This document shows, one piece after another, positions 19,144 through 28,495 of a stretch of 54,389 nt of DNA. A model generated the notes under the pieces. It saw only the letters and a list, made by a program, of their open reading frames with translations. It did not search any database and had not been told where the DNA came from. Origin of the DNA: Cladosporium sp. IMV 00045 (Eukaryota > Ascomycota > Dothideomycetes > Cladosporiales > Cladosporiaceae); contig MSJI02000771.1 in the NCBI GenBank assembly GCA_001931905.2, positions 1-54,389 of the forward strand, written 5' to 3'. The number at the start of each line of letters is the position of its first letter. Positions within the stretch are counted from its first letter, which is position 1. Both the position numbers and the translations under genes were made by a program.

Positions 19144-20320
19144 ATGTATTTCCGCAACATCCTCTGCTCCGTCGCCTTCGCGACCCTCGCTTCGGCCGCC
19201 GTAGCCAAGCAGATTCCCCCCCGTACGCCCGTACGCCAGCGACGCGCGACGCCGAAGCCGAGGCCGTCAGGAAAGCCGCCTGGGAAGAAGCTCACGGCGG
19301 CGAGGCCCCATCGTACCACTTCGGCGAGGCCCACGACCCCAGCGCGTGGCACGTCGCCCGCGATGCCGAGCCCATGGCCGAAGCGGACAGGCCGACCGGT
19401 TGGGCTTCCTGGTTGGGCGGCTATGCCAAACCTCGCAACAAGCACTTGAAGCCGTATCACCACGAGGAGACGGCGGACATCAAAGCCCGCGACGTTGACG
19501 ATGGTGAAGGCGATGAGGACTTCGATGACGAGGACTTCGCGAACCTCGAGGCTCGTGATGTCAGTGACGATGAGGTTCCGGACTTTGGCGATGAGGAGGT
19601 CGATACCTCTCTCGAAGGTTATGGTGAGGGCGAGGGTCTGGAAGCCCGTGACGTTGAGGACGAGGACTTCGAGGAGGACGACGAGCCCGAGGGCCTTGAA
19701 AGTCGTGACGCTGATGGTGGCGCCGGGGACGCTGACTACTCGCTCGACGGCTACGACTTTGACGAGAGCGAGGAGGACCTTGAGAAGCGCGACGTTGACG
19801 AGGAAGACGAGGATATCGACGATGAGGACTTCGCCAACCTTCAAGCTCGCGACGCCAACGACGACGAGGTCCCCGACTTCGGTGATGAGGAAGTTGACAC
19901 CTCACTTGAAGGCTACGACGAGCCGCTCGAGGCCCGTAGCGTCGACGACGAGGGCGAGAGCGAGAGCGAGAGCGACCAAGTCCCGGACTTTGGTGGCGAG
20001 GAAGTCGACACGTCGCTCGAGGGGTACGACGCCGACCTTGAGGAACGCGATGTCGAAGACGACGATGTCACTGAGGATCTCGACGACGAGACCAACAATG
20101 CCGACGCTGCGTATGAGAATGAACCTGTGGCTGAGGAGCTTGTAGCTGAGGAGCCTGAGGCGCCGCAGCTTGAGTAAGTGAGCATTATCCTCGAAGTCCC
20201 TGTATCACAGGAGCAGTAGTAGCTGACTGGTCTTCTCTCAGGGAACGTGATGCCGACGAGACGGGCGAACCCAAGCCGATCTCATCAAGTCGTGGATTCT
20301 TCAAGATCCCGTGGTCATGA
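19144..20320 (+). CDS. Secreted acidic repeat protein, possible Kex2/Ste13-processed peptide precursor; frame interrupted
   Basis: The signal peptide MYFRNILCSVAFATLASAAVA starts at 19144. The main coding frame, open from about 19221, is one frame away; the switch falls at a C7 run (19216-19222), or an unusual short intron lies there. The main frame holds (A/E/S/K)R-D sites about every 20-35 residues: TRDAEAEA, VARDAEPMAEA, KARDV, EARDV, ESRDA, EKRDV, QARDA, EERDV. The spacers DA-EA-EA and DA-EP-MA-EA are successive X-Ala/X-Pro dipeptides, the substrate of Ste13-type aminopeptidases. Between them lies a Trp-rich peptide (RPTGWASWLGGYAKP). Later units repeat VPDFG(D/G)EEVDTSLEGY and are very acidic. 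A final intron, 20174-20241 (GTAAGT...CTCAG), leads to LEERDADETGEP and a hydrophobic end, GFFKIPWS. Function is inferred from layout; no family is recognised. Confidence 0.7.
19560..20040 (+). repeat. Acidic coding repeats
   Basis: The unit VPDFG(D/G)EEVDTSLEGY occurs three times (near 19575, 19870 and 19980), and DDEDFANL(E/Q)AR twice (near 19525 and 19821). An intervening unit, DYSLDGYDFDESEEDLEKR, is a diverged copy. Spacing is irregular, so duplication was of blocks rather than of a simple tandem array. Confidence 0.75.
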
Positions 20321-20952
20321 AGCATCAATGGGTCATGTTGGAACGAGTCTCGTTGCTTACTGTTGCTGTTGCTTGTCGGCGTTAATCAGGAATCTTCAAA
20401 GTCCTTTTTCGCGATAGAAAATAGATCCTGCTGTTAGTCAATCAACGCTTAATTCCTGGACTCTGTTGTGTATACCGTCGCTCCACTCTACCTTATTGGC
20501 GTCTAGAGTCAGTGCCGCTTGGACGATCAAGACATTAGCCATTTTCCATGTATGTGCCCGTATATCTTACTACATGTGAAGCTTCTGCAGACCTTCAAGT
20601 GTTTCATCAAACGCAAACACTAGACGGCTACACGCACGCATGTTGCACCAAACCGCTAAAAAGGGACGCGTCAAAATCGGCCCCTTGCCTTGCGCAACCG
20701 TTGTACGTCACCGGCTGTAGCAACCGCGAAACCCTGGGGCGGCAACTGGAGAAGTCTGGGGCAAAGCAAACCTCAAAACAATCCTCACACTTTCGATGCT
20801 GCCTGGTTTGGTTGTTCCCTTGCTCCTTACCGCACATTGTCAAATGTCGCCTTCCACAGACCTGTCGAACACTTCATAGCAAGAAGCATTGACTTCGCTT
20901 CAATGCGATCGAATATCTCGCCTCTACTATCGACATCGCAACCGATTCAACA
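20321..20952. other. Intergenic, GPHR promoter side
   Basis: No gene is seen. It contains the 3' UTR of the repeat protein and the promoter of the membrane protein at 20953. Plus-strand open frames near 20548-20892 have no motif support. Confidence 0.5.
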
Positions 20953-22620
20953 ATGTATCCGACCGAAGACGATTGCGACGCCTGCAAACCCGCCTACTCC
21001 GCGCGCGACCTAGGCTCGATCTCTAACGGCGCGCTACTCTGGTCCTCTCTGCCTTTCATCATAACATGGCTCGTCGCAGCTTTCCTGGCGTGGCATCGCC
21101 TGTTTCCAATACTCGGCGGCGATGCGCTGGGCAAACCAGCAAGCAAGGACTCGCTGCCACAGCACAATAGGGAACCATCGGGAAAGAGTATAGGAAGAGG
21201 TTCTGCGGTGGCATACAATGTCAAGAGAATGTCAAGTCAGAAATTCGCAGCGCTGGTGTTTGCGACGAGTATGGGCTTATCAGCTGTGCTGGTTGAATTG
21301 TTGCTGTGCGAGATCTCAGACTCGCTGCACCCGGCAGCGCGTGGACTGGCGCTGAACGTTACGCTGAGTTCGTTGCTGGTCCTGAGCATTATAGTCACCC
21401 CGGCATTGGAATTGCACGGATTGGCGAAGACGGTCCTAGGATCTCCGGCAGATGGCGCATCGACGAAGAGGCCGACTGGAAGCTTGGTGCGCATTGGATT
21501 TGAGGCGGCGATGTTCGCGGCATGGCTGTTGGTCTTCTGGTATATACCCCAGACCTCAGTCTTGAAAACTACACTCCACAGCGTCGAGACTGGAGGTCAC
21601 GCGGATGACGGCCATGCCTTCTCGGAAGCCTGTCTTGAGCGAATTGGAATCATTGGGATCTCTTTGATGGCTTCACTTGCCGGATTTGCCGCTGTATCCT
21701 CTCTCTGGCAGACATTCGGCGTACGACACCGACCTGTGAAGGAGACGGACATCTCACGCAAGGAGGCGGGCCTTGTTGCAACTGATGAAATGCTCTCGGT
21801 GAAGCAAAGTCGTCTACGAGCATTGCAGCGTAAGATCGAAGAATCAGCACCATCACAACAAGACTCCAGCTTCATGTCACGCATGATAGGCAACTTCCGC
21901 GGAAGTTCAGAAGCGCAAGAACAACGCTCCCTGCAAGTGGAAATCTCCGGCCTAGAAACAATGCGCTACACCCTCTCCGCCTCTCTCTCCACCATGCGCA
22001 CCCGCTTCGCCGAACAGCAGCGCTCACGCACCAAGTCCGGCAAACTGCTCTCCCTCTTCAACACCGTCTTCTCCCTCTACTGCGCCTACCGCATCTTCGC
22101 CACCTCCCTCTCCACCCTCCGCCGCTGGTGGCAGCCCTCCACGACTTTCGCAACCAGCGACCCCATCAACAACGTCCTCGCCCTCCTCACAACCCACTGG
22201 GACAGCAACCTCGACCGCGCCGCCTGGTCGCGCCAGATCTCCTTCCTTCTCTCCGGCATCATGCTCCTGGCGTCCTTCAACGCTGTCCTGCAGACTTTCC
22301 GCCTCTTCGCCCGCTTCGCTCCAAATTTGCTTCAGCACGCGCAGACTTCTCTGCCTTTGATCATCTCGCAGATTGCAGGCACGTACGTCATCAGCTCCGC
22401 GCTGTTACTTCGTAGCAATTTGCCGGCGGAAGTTAGCAGTGTTATTTCTGAGGCGTTGGGTGCACCACTCCAGCCCAAGTTTGTTGAGGGGTGGTTTGAG
22501 AGCTGGTTTCTTGTTGCGGTTGGATTGACTGCGACGGGGATTTTGATCGGACGGAAGGTCGGTAGTGCTGATGAGGAGTGGGATGATCTTGAGGGCGTGG
22601 AGATGGGGAAGCGGAGCTAG
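20953..22620 (+). CDS. Golgi pH regulator (GPHR/GTG-type) membrane protein
   Basis: A 555-residue multipass membrane protein without introns. The C-terminal third matches the GPHR/ABA-GPCR family: LLSLFNTVFSLYCAYRIF, then NNVLALL, WSRQISFLLSGIMLLASF, SLPLIISQIAGTYVISSALL and a final membrane segment. The N-terminal half has about five hydrophobic segments, and the charged loop with a coiled-coil-like stretch (about 275-345) is where the family has its large cytosolic loop. In animals the family acts as an anion channel of the Golgi; in plants related proteins were proposed as G-protein-like receptors. The likely role here is Golgi ion balance. Two N-terminal cysteines (DDCDACKP) are notable. 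Confidence 0.85.
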   Translation: MYPTEDDCDACKPAYSARDLGSISNGALLWSSLPFIITWLVAAFLAWHRLFPILGGDALGKPASKDSLPQHNREPSGKSIGRGSAVAYNVKRMSSQKFAALVFATSMGLSAVLVELLLCEISDSLHPAARGLALNVTLSSLLVLSIIVTPALELHGLAKTVLGSPADGASTKRPTGSLVRIGFEAAMFAAWLLVFWYIPQTSVLKTTLHSVETGGHADDGHAFSEACLERIGIIGISLMASLAGFAAVSSLWQTFGVRHRPVKETDISRKEAGLVATDEMLSVKQSRLRALQRKIEESAPSQQDSSFMSRMIGNFRGSSEAQEQRSLQVEISGLETMRYTLSASLSTMRTRFAEQQRSRTKSGKLLSLFNTVFSLYCAYRIFATSLSTLRRWWQPSTTFATSDPINNVLALLTTHWDSNLDRAAWSRQISFLLSGIMLLASFNAVLQTFRLFARFAPNLLQHAQTSLPLIISQIAGTYVISSALLLRSNLPAEVSSVISEALGAPLQPKFVEGWFESWFLVAVGLTATGILIGRKVGSADEEWDDLEGVEMGKRS

Positions 22621-23242
22621 ATTGGATGTTTGGAAAAGAAAGGAGAGGAACATGCTGACTGTCTGTTTAAGTTTGAGAAACAGTCTGGCTTTGCTAATAC
22701 TTTTGTAATGACCGCTTTACGATACTAGATATACTTAATGATACGAATTCTTCAACAAGCCAGCACCGGACAACATAACTTACAACAAACTCAGAAAAAT
22801 GGAGGATGACACTGGTGGACCAAAAAGATGGGCATCATGTGATTAGGGTCGTGGACACATCACGTGATCGTGCTGGCAAAATGAAAAGGAGTTGGAGCAG
22901 CATGTCATGCCGACTGCCTGGCCCAAGGATTGCGATGCTCGGCGCGTGTTGTCAGGGATGCATATGTGCATCCGATTGGAGGTGTTGGCAGCGCTGCACA
23001 CAGCCCCCACTGCAACACCGCCACTCGCGTGCCAGCATACCAGTCCAGCAATCGACATGTCACGCTATGCCTTCGGCTTACGGCCACTTCATACTGTCCG
23101 TAACTTCATAAATATCAATCATTTTCCATACCATCAAACATGACTTGCACTCGTATTCTGACACCAAACACAGCCTCTGCTCTGCCAGCCGACTTTTGGA
23201 CTTCTACCAGCAATCGCACCAAGAAATCAGGATCTCATCAAC
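22621..23242. other. Intergenic, no gene seen
   Basis: It contains TCACGTGATC near 22859 (a palindromic E-box-like site) and a pyrimidine-rich stretch before 23243. Overlapping frames on both strands at 22806-23143 lack motifs. Confidence 0.45.
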
Positions 23243-24102
23243 ATGCAATTCAGCACGACGACTCGCGTCGTTACCAATGTCATCAACCTTGATATTCTTG
23301 GCATCTGCTCAGCCCTAACTAGTAGGTTGCATGACTGCTACGTCTTGTTAACTACATCCCTAATCAATCGCAGTATCCGCCAGGCCAGGCCAGACTACCT
23401 GGAATTACCCAAGCATCAACACCACTGGCAACACCTCTTCGATCAGCCCTGTTCACCTATAAACAAGACGATAGACACAATTAAGACTGGCCATTTACCC
23501 CAGGCTCACCACCAACCATCCACCAAGACCTTACAGTCACTCCCACAGGCACAGAGTCAACCACACCCAAGGAAACCACAAGCACTCTCATCGCCAGCAA
23601 AGGTCAACACAACGTTCGTTACTCTGATGCATCAAACGATACGAAGCGTTACGTCGACGTGATCGTCGACGGGGTACAGAGTCTGGCCAATATATTCAAG
23701 GCGAACCACAGCGTCAACATCGATTCTGAGCCAACTGCCATCAATGCCAAAACGGGTCTCGTGCTCGATAGCATGCCGAACGATCAATCCGATCAATTCA
23801 ACCTCCCACTCTCTACGCCCCAAGGTGCATCTCCAGCCGCCTGTCCGATCCTCCAAAGCGCCTCGCAGACCAACATCATCCTACTCAACACAACGACATT
23901 CCAGGCACCAGCCAACAACTCAACGACATCCAAGATGGACGAGATCCTCAGCGTTTCCAAACAGTTCTACACCTGGGACAAGGTCGCCTACTACATCCTT
24001 GCTACTGTCTACACGATTGGACAGATAATTGAAGTTCTCATCAGCATGTGGAAGTGGGTGCTGGAAAGGCGTGCTCGTCGCGGACAGAACGAAGGGACGT
24101 GA
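23243..24102 (+). CDS. Hypothetical Ser/Thr/Asn-rich protein with C-terminal membrane anchor; exon borders uncertain
   Basis: The solid part is the last exon (about 23504-24102), with a Ser/Thr-rich stretch, KRYVDVIVDGVQSLANIF, a low-complexity Asn/Thr region and one membrane helix (KVAYYILATVYTIGQIIEVL) followed by WKWVLERRARR. One workable model is 23243-23321, 23374-23427 and 23504-24102 (243 residues). Its first intron has GTAGGT...CGCAG, but the second needs a GC donor (GCAACA). That model gives NYPSINTTG with N-glycosylation sites. A rival model uses donors GTTGCA and GTTCAC in another frame. I recognise no family and cannot confirm a signal peptide. Confidence 0.4.
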
Positions 24103-24766
24103 GGAAGTGATGGCGGCGTGGGTTCGGGATGGCTTTCCTTCATTCTTCTTCCAGTCTCTACCTCCTCCTGCTTCTGCCTCTGCTTTTTTTCTCTTCTATT
24201 TTCGTGTTTTTACTTTCGGATTCCTTGATTTTCCTCGAAAAAGAAAGTTTTATCTCATCGGCGTTTGGTCATCTTGTCGTTGTAGCGATACGCATGGAGA
24301 AAGGGCGAGCAGATTAATAGGAGGGATTCGCGGCCAACACTGCAATTAGCGAGGGTAAAGAGCGACAGTGATTTCCTGCTCCTGGGCTTGTTACATACCT
24401 TGACGACCGCTTCTCATCTTCTCTCCTGAGCCTGTTCGTTCAGAGCACGAGGTTATCCCTTTCCCGGTCCACGGGTTTGACACATATATGCTTTCACGAT
24501 CGCCTTTTACTTTATTGTGCGATTCTTGTTCAAAGTATAAGGCCATTATTGCCTAGGCCAACAGTGTCATACCGCAAAAGGCGCCGTCGCTTTGTTCTTG
24601 TTCAAAGTCTTAGATCATCCCATCCCAGCCCTCGCCTGCCGATCATGAAGTGCGAATAGTCACATTAAAACCAACCAACTGCTGAAGAGACCTTCAAAAA
24701 TCAAGAACACCGAAAGCAAAAAACACTAATGATCCAGCATAAGTTGTCAAACAAGGCGAGTCAGGC
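24103..24766. other. Intergenic, no gene seen
   Basis: The 3' UTR of the preceding gene, with a T/C-rich stretch at about 24130-24260. No protein motif is seen on either strand. Confidence 0.45.
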
Positions 24767-24772
24767 AAAAAA
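24767..24772 (-). terminator. Pol III terminator of the tRNA-like gene
   Basis: Six A on the plus strand, that is T6 on the transcribed strand, two bases past the discriminator base of the tRNA-like element. Confidence 0.6.
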
Positions 24773-24774
24773 GT

Positions 24775-24927
24775 TGGACGCTGTGGGAATTGAACCCACG
24801 ACCTTTCACATGTGCGATGTAATGATGCGAAGCGACTGAATTGAGTGTTAGTGAAGCTGTTCGAAGCGGAACGCTTGAGAGAGTGTGCGGTGGTGTCTTA
24901 CAAATCATACCCCTAGACCAAGCGCCC
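24775..24927 (-). tRNA. tRNA-like gene with about 80-nt insert, isotype not readable
   Basis: On the minus strand the 5' end GGGCGCT pairs over seven positions (one G-U) with AGCGTCC at the 3' end. TGGTCTAGGGG is a good A box, and the 5' 25 bases look like a proline tRNA. The T arm GTGGG-TTCAATT-CCCAC is perfect and contains the B box; T6 follows. The 153-base length implies an intron of about 80 nt. However, neither half yields a normal anticodon stem: TGTAA pairs best with TTACA, which sits 18 bases too far from the T arm, and no U33 is found. It is either a tRNA with an unusual intron or a tRNA-derived Pol III gene or pseudogene. Confidence 0.55.
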
Positions 24928-25543
24928 TAGGAAATCATGACGATAGCCTCATTTTGTCTAAATTATAAACTCAAAACACAAACCCTCGAATGTGGGCTCA
25001 AAATGACACTTCCGGAGCATGATCGGATTGACGATCTCGTCTAGTGATGCCTCTTGACGACGAAGAAATACTTGCGTCGCCGCAAAGAGCTATCCATTAA
25101 ATTGCCCTTTTTTCGAGCCCGATACAGCTCTGCCAAAGGCTCAAATGTCGCGGCAGGTCAATCCCAGAAGCTCCGTGAATCAGTGACTCCTGCTTGCCCA
25201 AGTAAAGCCCACCACGAAGAATATCTCGTTGAAAGAATGGGCAAGTCGAAATCGTGAGAATATTCATGTCTTTTTTGGTATGATGGGGTATCTAGCGCGC
25301 AACAAAGAGTCTACGCCAGAGATAGGGTGACAACGACAAAACGCCAAAGCTGATGGATACATACAACCCATTTTCATCCAAGACGGGGAAAAACAGAACA
25401 CCAAACAAACTCCTCTCCCAGCGCCAACATGACAGCATTTCCCGCTTTCTTCCTTCGTCTTTTTGTGTTCTTCTTGATATGCGTAATTTCACAAACGTCC
25501 CTTCTCAACAAAAGCAGTTCTATAAGCGACATAAACCTCCCGC
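24928..25543. other. Intergenic, no gene seen
   Basis: Between the tRNA-like gene and the stop of choline oxidase. It contains the 3' UTR of the latter. Short frames on both strands lack support. Confidence 0.45.
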
Positions 25544-27172
25544 TTACAACTTCTGCTTCTCCATACCCTTCCAGCCCCACTGCTGAGCGATCATCTCAGC
25601 GGCGCGCTCGCCGATGGCGAGGACGGTCAGCATGGGGTTGATGGAAGGCATCTCGGGGAAAACACCGGCGTCGGCGATGCGGATGCCCTGCAGGCCCTTG
25701 ACCTTGAGCTCGGGATCGACGACGGCGTTGGGGTCCTTGGAGACATCGCCCATCTTGGTGGTGCCCGCGGGGTGGTAGACGGTGTGGGCGACGCGGCGGC
25801 CGTACTCGGACAGGGCCTCGTCGCTCTGGATCGCGGGGCCGGGGGCGACTTCGCGCTTGATCCAGTCCTTGAATGGAGCCTGCTTGGCGATCTCGCGAGC
25901 GGCCTTGAAGCCGGCGACGATGGTGGCGGCATCGTAGCCTTCGGGGTCGGTGAAGTAGCGGAAGTCGAGGGAGGGCTTCACGCTGGGGTCGGCGGAGGTG
26001 AGGAAGAGGCGGCCGCGGGAGCGCGGGCGGGGGATGTTGGGGGTCATGCAGAAGGCGTTGAGGGGGGAGTCGTAGCCGAGACGGTCGGTGTTCATGGTGA
26101 AGGGGATTTGGTAGCAGTGGGCCATGACGTCGGCGATGTCGCTGTCGTCGCCTTGGGCGTTGGGGACTTCGCGGCGGAGGAAGATGCCGGCGTCGGAGTC
26201 CATGGTGGTCTGGGAGGCGGGGACGGGCTTGTTCAGCTCCCAGAGAATGATGCTCTCGGGGTGGTCGAGCAGGTTCTCACCGACACCGGGGAGGTCGTGA
26301 AGGACGGGGATGCCGAGCTCAGAGAGCTGCTGCTTGGGACCGAGACCAGACAGCATCATGAGACGAGGAGTGTCGACTGCGCCAGCGCAGAGGATGGTCT
26401 CGCACTTGGGGCGGATGGTGTGCCTGGTGCCATCCTGCTGCTTGACGTTGACACCGGTGACCTTGCTGCCGGACAGGTTGAGCTTCTCGACCCAGGCGTT
26501 GGTGAGGACGGTCAGGTTGGGGCGATTCTCGTCACCACGGAGGATGGGGTGGATGTAGGCGACGGAAGCACTGCTGCGGCGGCCGTCATCGGGGTTGTAA
26601 GAAACGTTGAAGAAACCAACGCACTCCTTGAGGTGGCCCTGCTCCTTGATCTCCTTGTTGTAGTCCTCGATCACGGGAATGCCGAGGGCCTTGGAGCAGC
26701 TGTTGACCCAGTCAACGCAAAGCTGGTTCCTGTGCTTCTCGTGGACGGGCTGGACGGTGTTCCTCAAGTTGTCCAGAACTCTCATGAAAGTCTTGAAGTT
26801 CCAGCCCTTGCAGCCCTGCGCCTCCCAGCGCTTGCAGTCGTACTCGAAAGGCCTGAAGCTGATGAGGGTGTTGTGGCTGGAGCAGCCACCCAGGACCTTC
26901 GCGCGAGAGTGTCTGATGTGAGAGTTGCCGTTGGGCTGCTCGGTGGTGGGGTAGTCGTAGTCGAGCTCACCACCGAGGAGGTTCAGCCAGTCCTTGAGAA
27001 GGAGAACACGGTCGTCCAGGTAGTCGGAGGGACCGCCCTCGATGACGAGGACCTTCTTGTGGGGCATGTACTCGGAGAGACGAGAAGCAATAACGCAGCC
27101 GGCAGTACCACCGCCGACGATGACAAAGTCGAAGCTGCCCGCCTCGGAGCCGGGGATGTGAGTGGTAGTCAT
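25544..27172 (-). CDS. Choline oxidase (GMC oxidoreductase)
   Basis: An FAD enzyme of 542 residues, intronless, that oxidises choline to betaine aldehyde and on to glycine betaine. It carries the FAD motif VIVGGGTAGCVIASRLSE (18-34). The GGCSSHNT block has His100 at the place of the His that binds FAD covalently in Arthrobacter choline oxidase. DHPES has Glu306 where the bacterial enzyme has the Glu that holds the trimethylammonium group. MAHCYQIPF supplies the next active-site His, and TVYHPAGT (His467) and INP (Asn512) the catalytic pair. Similarity runs the full length. There is no signal peptide or PTS1 (ends in KQKL). It is divergent from a broken betaine-aldehyde-dehydrogenase-like gene, a pairing that supports the assignment. 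Confidence 0.9.
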   Translation of the reverse strand: MTTTHIPGSEAGSFDFVIVGGGTAGCVIASRLSEYMPHKKVLVIEGGPSDYLDDRVLLLKDWLNLLGGELDYDYPTTEQPNGNSHIRHSRAKVLGGCSSHNTLISFRPFEYDCKRWEAQGCKGWNFKTFMRVLDNLRNTVQPVHEKHRNQLCVDWVNSCSKALGIPVIEDYNKEIKEQGHLKECVGFFNVSYNPDDGRRSSASVAYIHPILRGDENRPNLTVLTNAWVEKLNLSGSKVTGVNVKQQDGTRHTIRPKCETILCAGAVDTPRLMMLSGLGPKQQLSELGIPVLHDLPGVGENLLDHPESIILWELNKPVPASQTTMDSDAGIFLRREVPNAQGDDSDIADVMAHCYQIPFTMNTDRLGYDSPLNAFCMTPNIPRPRSRGRLFLTSADPSVKPSLDFRYFTDPEGYDAATIVAGFKAAREIAKQAPFKDWIKREVAPGPAIQSDEALSEYGRRVAHTVYHPAGTTKMGDVSKDPNAVVDPELKVKGLQGIRIADAGVFPEMPSINPMLTVLAIGERAAEMIAQQWGWKGMEKQKL

Positions 27173-28495
27173 GTTGTCGGTGAGGGAAAAAAGGTGAGAG
27201 GATGCGGTGGGATATGAAGTTGGGACAAGCCTTGGGCAAGGCTATGAATGCACTATAGAGATGATTGAGAGGGAGAGGGTTGAAGAAGAGGAGAGGTCAC
27301 GAGGAGGATGAAGAGGGAAGAGAGAGAGAGGAAGATGAAGGGAGCAACGCAAGTCTAAATCCAATCGAAAAAATCCCCCAAGTCTCGGGTGTAGTAAGCT
27401 CTAGATCGAGTAGCAGGCAATTGGCCCCTCACCTCGAGGGAGGAAAGTCAAAGGGTGAGGCGCATATCGCCTTCAATCGCGTAGATGGCGCTCTGAGCTT
27501 GATCGTCTCGGCGCATCCATGGCACACTCGGATCTCCCAGGGCTGTGTAGTGCGACTCGCACTCCGCGGGCGCCGCCGCTATACTCGATCCGACCAAAAA
27601 TACTGAGTAGCGTCCTCATCGCAACGACTTTTCGTGGGCGAAGGAGCGTCTTGTGGCGTTAGCTGAAGCAATCTACGGGCCCACGCGGCATTATCCTTCT
27701 TATCGTTGTTCGAGAAAGAAAGTAGAAGTCTTTTCCCCGTGCTTGGGTGGTGCAGTAGCGTGATGGGAAAGCTCTTGCTATGCTGGGAAGACAGGCATGC
27801 TGCGTCTATCATCCGAGCCACCTCTCTCCTCACACCTACATGTTTCTTGTCCCTTATTCATGTGTACAGTCACTGTGATCAATGCCATTACCACGGTCGT
27901 GTCCTTGAATCAAACCGTCTTTCTCACATTCAAAACCCCCATGGAGCCGTGACACTCTCTCCCCACGAGCAATGCCCATCTGCTGATCCAACTTTTTCTC
28001 TCTCTTCACTAGGCCCACCGTGATGCCCCACTTGGTGGCGTCTGGTGCATCAAGTAGGCTGACAGGGCAAAGCAACAATGCCAACCTCACCACCGGCTGT
28101 TCCGCGGGTACACGAAAAAAAAACCTAAAACATCTCCCAAGCCATCAGGCCAGGGCATTCGAGGCGGTGGCCAGCTCGAAATGTTAACTGAGGAGCCAAA
28201 CGGCTGATATCGCGTGACAATCGATCGAGAGATCAAAAGGAGATAGATAGAGAATTCACCGGCTTTGGAGCGTTGTCATCGCTCGTCTTCCCTCGGTCTG
28301 ACGTCTTTAACCTACCCTCAAAAGTCTTGCACCACCTTACGAACTTGCCCAAACACGTGATCTCTGCTTTTGCCTTTTACCAACTCAGACCTCGCTTCAA
28401 GCTCCATATCGGCATCTTTCTATTATTATTTTCCTCATTCACCGAGATTCTTGTAACATACCCTGTTGGACGTCTCTCACATCAACCCACTCACC
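27173..28495. other. Divergent promoter region between choline oxidase and the broken aldehyde dehydrogenase
   Basis: A purine-rich stretch at about 27260-27350 lies just upstream of choline oxidase (CT-rich on its coding strand). No gene, and no dehydrogenase N-terminus, is found on the plus strand here, which is why I treat the downstream fragment as broken. CACGTGATC occurs near 28354. Confidence 0.5.

Noticed and set aside
19077..19844. A 255-codon minus-strand Val/Leu-rich frame opposite the acidic repeats
   Set aside because: It mirrors GAC/GAG/GAT-rich codons; no membrane topology or motif beyond composition.
25772..27217. A 481-codon plus-strand frame opposite choline oxidase
   Set aside because: It is the Val/Gly/Asp/Glu-rich mirror of a GC-biased coding gene; the minus strand has a complete choline oxidase.
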